In this document: in pieces, positions 60,231 to 63,811 of the stretch | How positions within the stretch are numbered: the stretch's first letter is position 1 | Layout of the letters: the number at the start of each line of letters is the position of its first letter | Assembly: GCF_001440035.1 (NCBI RefSeq) | Contig: NZ_LJYG01000116.1 | Span: 124,857-188,667, forward strand | Direction: 5' to 3' | From: Bradyrhizobium manausense | GTDB taxonomy: Bacteria; Pseudomonadota; Alphaproteobacteria; Rhizobiales; Xanthobacteraceae | Length of the DNA: 63,811 bases | Made by a program: the position numbers and the translations under genes | The notes under the pieces: generated by a model | What the model was told of the DNA's origin: nothing | What the model saw: only the letters and a program-made list of their open reading frames with translations | Databases searched by the model: none

Positions 60231-61492
60231 TCAACTACGCGCGCCAGACTCAGGAAGAGCAGCCGGAGATCCCGCCGCCGGTCGAAGAGCATATTGCGCC
60301 CGCGCCGCGCGTCTCCGTCCAGGCCTTCTGCGACACCGTGGAGACCGCTGCAGCCGTGCAATCGGCCGGCGAGGATCGCCGCCTCGGCAAGGCCCATCTG
60401 AAGATCCAGATGGGCGGCATGATGGCTGCAATCGAAGCTTACCGCTCGGCGCCCACGCCGAACGTGATCGTGCTCGAGAGCGACGCCCGCAACGATCTGT
60501 TGGCCGGGCTGGACCAGCTCGCCACCGTCTGCGACGCGGGTACCCGCGTCGTCGTGATCGGCCGCATCAACGACGTCATGCTCTATCGCGAGCTGGTGCG
60601 CCGCGGCGTCAGTGACTACGTGCTCGCGCCGGTCGGTGCGATCGACGTCGTGCGCTCGATCTGCAATCTGTTCTCGGCACCGGAAGCCAAGGCGGTCGGC
60701 CGCATCATCGCCGTGGTCGGCGCCAAAGGCGGCGTCGGTGCCTCCACCATTTCCCACAACGTCGCCTGGGCCATCGCACGGGACCTTGCGATGGACGCCG
60801 TGGTCGCCGATCTCGACCTCGCTTTCGGCACGGCCGGGCTCGACTATAACCAGGATCCGCCCCAGGGCATCGCGGACGCCGTGTTCTCGCCCGATCGCGT
60901 CGATACCGCCTTCATCGATCGCCTGCTGTCGAAATGCACGGACCATCTCAGCCTGCTGGCGGCGCCGGCGACGCTCGACCGGGTCTATGATTTCGGCACC
61001 GACGCTTTCGACGCCGTATTCGACACGCTGCGCTCGACCATGCCCTGCATCGTGCTGGACATCCCGCATCAATGGTCGGGCTGGACCAAGCGCGCCCTCA
61101 TCGGCGCCGATGACATCCTGATCGTGGCGGCGCCGGATCTCGCCAATCTGCGCAATACCAAGAACCTGTTCGATCTCCTGAAGGCCGCCCGTCCCAACGA
61201 CCGCCCGCCGCTGTACTGCCTCAACCAGGTCGGCGTTCCCAAGCGGCCGGAGATCGCCGCGACCGAATTCGCCAAGGCGATCGAGAGCCAGCCGGTGGTC
61301 TCGATTCCGTTCGAGCCGCAGATCTTCGGCGCGGCGGCCAACAACGGCCAGATGATCGCGGAGATCTCCGCGAACCACAAGTCTATCGAGATGTTCCTCC
61401 AGATCGCCCAGCGCCTCACCGGCCGGAGCGAGACGAAGAAACAAAAGTCGTCCTTGCTTTCACCGCTGATTGAGAAGTTGCGGGGAAAATAA
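60227..61492 (+). CDS. cpaE: Pilus assembly ATPase-like protein CpaE (TadZ)
   Basis: 421 residues. The first 130 residues form a receiver-like domain without obvious phosphorylation site; from about 160 a MinD/ParA-like domain begins with GAKGGVGASTISHN, in which the usual final Walker lysine is absent (GVGAS instead of GVGKT), as is typical of TadZ/CpaE. Further motifs are VADLDLAFGTAGLDYNQDPP and VLDIPHQWSG. It localises the pilus machine in the cell. It overlaps cpaD by 4 bases. Confidence 0.95.
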   Translation: MINYARQTQEEQPEIPPPVEEHIAPAPRVSVQAFCDTVETAAAVQSAGEDRRLGKAHLKIQMGGMMAAIEAYRSAPTPNVIVLESDARNDLLAGLDQLATVCDAGTRVVVIGRINDVMLYRELVRRGVSDYVLAPVGAIDVVRSICNLFSAPEAKAVGRIIAVVGAKGGVGASTISHNVAWAIARDLAMDAVVADLDLAFGTAGLDYNQDPPQGIADAVFSPDRVDTAFIDRLLSKCTDHLSLLAAPATLDRVYDFGTDAFDAVFDTLRSTMPCIVLDIPHQWSGWTKRALIGADDILIVAAPDLANLRNTKNLFDLLKAARPNDRPPLYCLNQVGVPKRPEIAATEFAKAIESQPVVSIPFEPQIFGAAANNGQMIAEISANHKSIEMFLQIAQRLTGRSETKKQKSSLLSPLIEKLRGK

Positions 61493-61513
61493 GCCGCCGC
61501 ATGGAGTTGTTAA

Positions 61514-62977
61514 GTGTTCGGTAAGCGTAGCGGAACAGACACCGACTTTCGGGCTCCCAAGCCCGGCGCCGTGTCGCCAGAGCCTGCCTCGGCTCCGGCG
61601 CCGACGGTGTCGCGCGCGCCGCCCCCGCCGGTGGTCGCGTCCCCGCCGCTCGCGCCGTCCCGGCCCCCGCCGGTCATGGAAACCCGCCGCTCGGACAATT
61701 ATTACGAGGTCAAGGCGACCATCTTCGGCGCGCTGATCGAGGCCATCGACCTCGCCCAGCTTGCCAAGCTCGATTCCGAATCGGCGCGCGAGGAAATCCG
61801 CGACATCGTCAACGAGATCATCGCGATCAAGAACATCGTGATGTCGATCGCCGAGCAGGAAGAGCTGCTCGACGACATCTGCAACGACGTGCTCGGCTAC
61901 GGCCCGCTCGAGCCGCTGCTCGCCCGCGACGACATCGCCGATATCATGGTGAACGGCGCCGGCACGGTCTTCATCGAAGTCAGTGGCAAGATCCAGCGGA
62001 CCGGTATCCGCTTCCGCGACAACCAGCAGCTCCTCAACATCTGCCAGCGCATCGTCAGCCAGGTCGGCCGGCGCGTCGACGAATCCTCGCCGATCTGCGA
62101 CGCGCGTCTCGCCGACGGCTCGCGCGTCAACGCCATCGTCCCGCCGCTCGCGATCGACGGCCCCGCGCTCACCATTCGTAAGTTCAAGAAGGACAAGCTG
62201 ACGCTCGATCAGCTGGTCAGATTCGGCGCGATCTCGCCTGAGGGCGCCGAGATTCTCCAGATCATCGGGCGCGTCCGCTGCAACGTGCTGATCTCGGGCG
62301 GTACCGGCTCGGGCAAGACCACCCTGCTTAACTGTCTCACCAACTACATCGAGCACGACGAGCGCGTCATCACCTGCGAGGACGCCGCCGAGCTTCAGCT
62401 CCAGCAGCCCCACGTGGTGCGGCTCGAAACCCGGCCGCCCAACATCGAGGGCGAAGGCCAGGTCACCATGCGCGAGCTGGTGCGAAACTGTCTGCGTATG
62501 CGCCCCGAACGCATCATCGTCGGCGAAGTCCGCGGCCCGGAGGCCTTCGACCTCCTCCAGGCCATGAACACCGGCCACGACGGCTCGATGGGGACGCTGC
62601 ACGCCAACAATCCCCGTGAAGCGCTGTCACGCTGCGAATCCATGATCACGATGGGCGGCTTTTCGCTGCCCTCGCGAACGATCCGCGAGATGATCTGCGC
62701 CTCGATCGACGTCATCGTCCAGGCCGCGCGTCTGCGCGACGGCTCGCGCCGCATCACCCACATCACCGAGGTGATGGGCATGGAAGGCGACACCATCATC
62801 ACCCAGGACATCTTTCTCTACGACCTGATCGGCGAGGACGCCAACGGCAAGATCATCGGCCAGCATCGCTCGACCGGCATTGGCCGCCCGAAATTCTGGG
62901 AACGCGCCCGCTATTACGGCGAAGAGAAACGCCTTGCCGCCGCGCTCGACGCCGCGGAAAAGAAACCGAACACGTGA
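61514..62977 (+). CDS. cpaF: Pilus assembly ATPase CpaF (TadA)
   Basis: 487 residues from GTG 61514, with GGAG seven bases upstream. After a Pro/Ala-rich N-terminus of about 55 residues the secretion ATPase follows: DDIADIMVNGAGTVFIEVSG, Walker A ISGGTGSGKTTLLN (about 257-270), EDAAELQLQQPHVVRLETRP, the Walker B region RMRPERIIVGEVRGPEAFDL and the HIS box TGHDGSMGTLHAN. It powers pilus extension and retraction. It ends 16 bases before tadB. Confidence 0.97.
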   Translation: MFGKRSGTDTDFRAPKPGAVSPEPASAPAPTVSRAPPPPVVASPPLAPSRPPPVMETRRSDNYYEVKATIFGALIEAIDLAQLAKLDSESAREEIRDIVNEIIAIKNIVMSIAEQEELLDDICNDVLGYGPLEPLLARDDIADIMVNGAGTVFIEVSGKIQRTGIRFRDNQQLLNICQRIVSQVGRRVDESSPICDARLADGSRVNAIVPPLAIDGPALTIRKFKKDKLTLDQLVRFGAISPEGAEILQIIGRVRCNVLISGGTGSGKTTLLNCLTNYIEHDERVITCEDAAELQLQQPHVVRLETRPPNIEGEGQVTMRELVRNCLRMRPERIIVGEVRGPEAFDLLQAMNTGHDGSMGTLHANNPREALSRCESMITMGGFSLPSRTIREMICASIDVIVQAARLRDGSRRITHITEVMGMEGDTIITQDIFLYDLIGEDANGKIIGQHRSTGIGRPKFWERARYYGEEKRLAAALDAAEKKPNT

Positions 62978-62993
62978 GCAGGCCGGCGCAGCC

Positions 62994-63811
62994 ATGAACA
63001 CTCAGGTCCTCGCCCTCGCCTTCCTCGCCACCGCCGCTGTCGGCGGCATCGCCTGGGTCTTCGTCTATCCGATGCTGTCGGGCGAGCGGAAGGCCGAGAG
63101 CCGCCGTGCCTCGATCGCACGCGCCGAGGCGCCGACGGCGCGCCAGGCCGAGAAGACCCAGCGCTCGCGCCGCGAGCAGGTCGAGAGCTCGCTCAAGGAT
63201 CTCGAGGCCAGGCGCACGCAGGAGAAGAGCGTCCCGCTCAACATCCGCCTGTCGCAGGCGGGGCTCGACTGGACCACGCAGAAATTCTGGATCGTGTCCG
63301 CGGTCGTGGCGGGCGTGTTTTTCGTCGGCACATGGTTTGGTGGCGGCGGCCTGCTCGGCGCGGCAGGTCTTGCCTTTGCCGGCGGCTTCGGCCTGCCGCG
63401 CTGGGCCCTGGGCTTCCTGAAGAAGCGTCGCGAGAACAAGTTCCTTGCAGCGCTGCCCGACGCCGTCGACGTCATCGTCCGCGGCATCAAGGCCGGCCTG
63501 CCGCTGTTCGAATCGATCAAGGTCGTCGCGGCCGACGCGCCGGAGCCGCTGCGCAGCGAGTTCCTGGCCATCATCGAGACGCAGGCGATCGGCATGCCGC
63601 TCGGCGAGGCCTGCTCGCGCCTCTATGAGCGCATGCCGCTGCCCGAGGCCAACTTCTTCGGCATCGTGGTGTCGATCCAGCAGAAATCGGGCGGCAACCT
63701 CTCCGAGGCGCTGGGCAACCTCTCCAAGGTGCTGCGCGACCGCAAGAAGATGAAGGAGAAGATCCAGGCGATGTCGATGGAAGCCAAGGCCTCGGCCGGC
63801 ATCATCGGCTC
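62994..63811 (+). CDS. tadB: Tad pilus inner-membrane platform protein TadB (CpaG), 3' end outside window
   Basis: The frame from ATG 62994 is still open at the window's end (272 codons seen). An N-terminal membrane segment (LALAFLATAAVGGIAWVFVY) is followed by an Arg/Glu-rich linker, two more hydrophobic segments near 100-140, and the type II secretion F domain: FLAALPDAVDVIVRGIKAGL, FGIVVSIQQKSGGNLSEALG and NLSKVLRDRKKMKEKIQAMS. It forms the inner-membrane platform on CpaF. The last part of the gene and tadC, usually next, are outside the window. Confidence 0.94.
   Translation, partial: MNTQVLALAFLATAAVGGIAWVFVYPMLSGERKAESRRASIARAEAPTARQAEKTQRSRREQVESSLKDLEARRTQEKSVPLNIRLSQAGLDWTTQKFWIVSAVVAGVFFVGTWFGGGGLLGAAGLAFAGGFGLPRWALGFLKKRRENKFLAALPDAVDVIVRGIKAGLPLFESIKVVAADAPEPLRSEFLAIIETQAIGMPLGEACSRLYERMPLPEANFFGIVVSIQQKSGGNLSEALGNLSKVLRDRKKMKEKIQAMSMEAKASAGIIG

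Noticed and set aside
60716..60760. Missing Walker A lysine in CpaE as a mutation
   Set aside because: GVGAS in place of GVGKT is normal for the TadZ/CpaE family, so it is not a defect.

Overview
This is a GC-rich (roughly 63-66%) chromosomal window from an alphaproteobacterium, almost certainly Bradyrhizobium or a very close relative. The grounds are the gene families, the DUF459, DUF2849, DUF2865 and DUF934 proteins, the layout of the urt/ure and cys loci, and the short palindromic repeats whose accidental translations include the peptide ARMERSAIRG. No tRNA, rRNA, CRISPR array, transposase or phage gene was found. The window opens inside one gene (a DUF459 protein) and closes inside another (tadB/cpaG).

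Layout. 1-11.6 kb: mixed housekeeping and accessory genes (DUF459 protein, CsbD-like stress protein, three SDR dehydrogenases including 3-hydroxybutyrate dehydrogenase, a truncated TauD relic, YqgE, a DsbD-alpha-like periplasmic protein, a polysaccharide flippase, a TauE/SafE exporter, a patatin phospholipase and a CAP-domain lipoprotein). 11.7-23.2 kb: a complete sulfate assimilation locus. The minus strand carries cysG, a DUF2849 gene, cysI, a DUF934 gene, cysH, sbp, cysT, cysW and cysA. cysD and the cysNC fusion are transcribed divergently from a symmetrical A/T-rich control region at about 20.28-20.42 kb. 23.6-36.4 kb: malate synthase G, a small membrane peptide, a chemotaxis receptor, a DUF2865 protein, an L,D-transpeptidase, an AI-2E family permease with two small membrane-associated proteins, an OpgC-type acyltransferase, a TetR regulator, a RidA protein and a CHASE/HWE-type sensor kinase with a degenerate ATP-binding domain.

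36.7-49.8 kb: one long minus-strand nitrogen locus, running in transcription order urtABCDE (urea ABC transporter), ureD, ureA, ureB, a patatin, an HD hydrolase, ureC, an ABM monooxygenase, ureE, ureF, ureG. A good -24/-12 (sigma-54) match lies upstream of urtA, which fits nitrogen control. A perfect 13-bp hairpin between urtA and urtB probably sets the ratio of binding protein to permease. 50.3-52.7 kb: an RNA/cold-shock group (RhlE-like helicase, an extended IF-1, a CspA protein with a long leader). 52.7-63.8 kb: a Tad/Flp pilus region. The minus strand carries tadG, tadE and a stand-alone CpaC-N-domain protein. The plus strand carries flp, cpaA, cpaB, cpaC, cpaD, cpaE, cpaF and tadB. A sterol-desaturase-family gene lies between the two halves.

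I see no wholly unknown defence or mobile system. The items most worth a second look are the insertion of a patatin and an HD (ppGpp-hydrolase-like) gene inside the urease operon with a slipped 15-bp tandem repeat beside it, the mirror-symmetric divergent cys promoter, the helicase/IF-1/CspA cluster with matching R/G-rich tails, two catalytically degenerate proteins (DUF459 and HWE kinase), and the repeat-linked truncation of a tauD gene. Coordinates of starts were chosen by reading ribosome-binding sites by eye. All family assignments are from recognised motifs, not from database searches.
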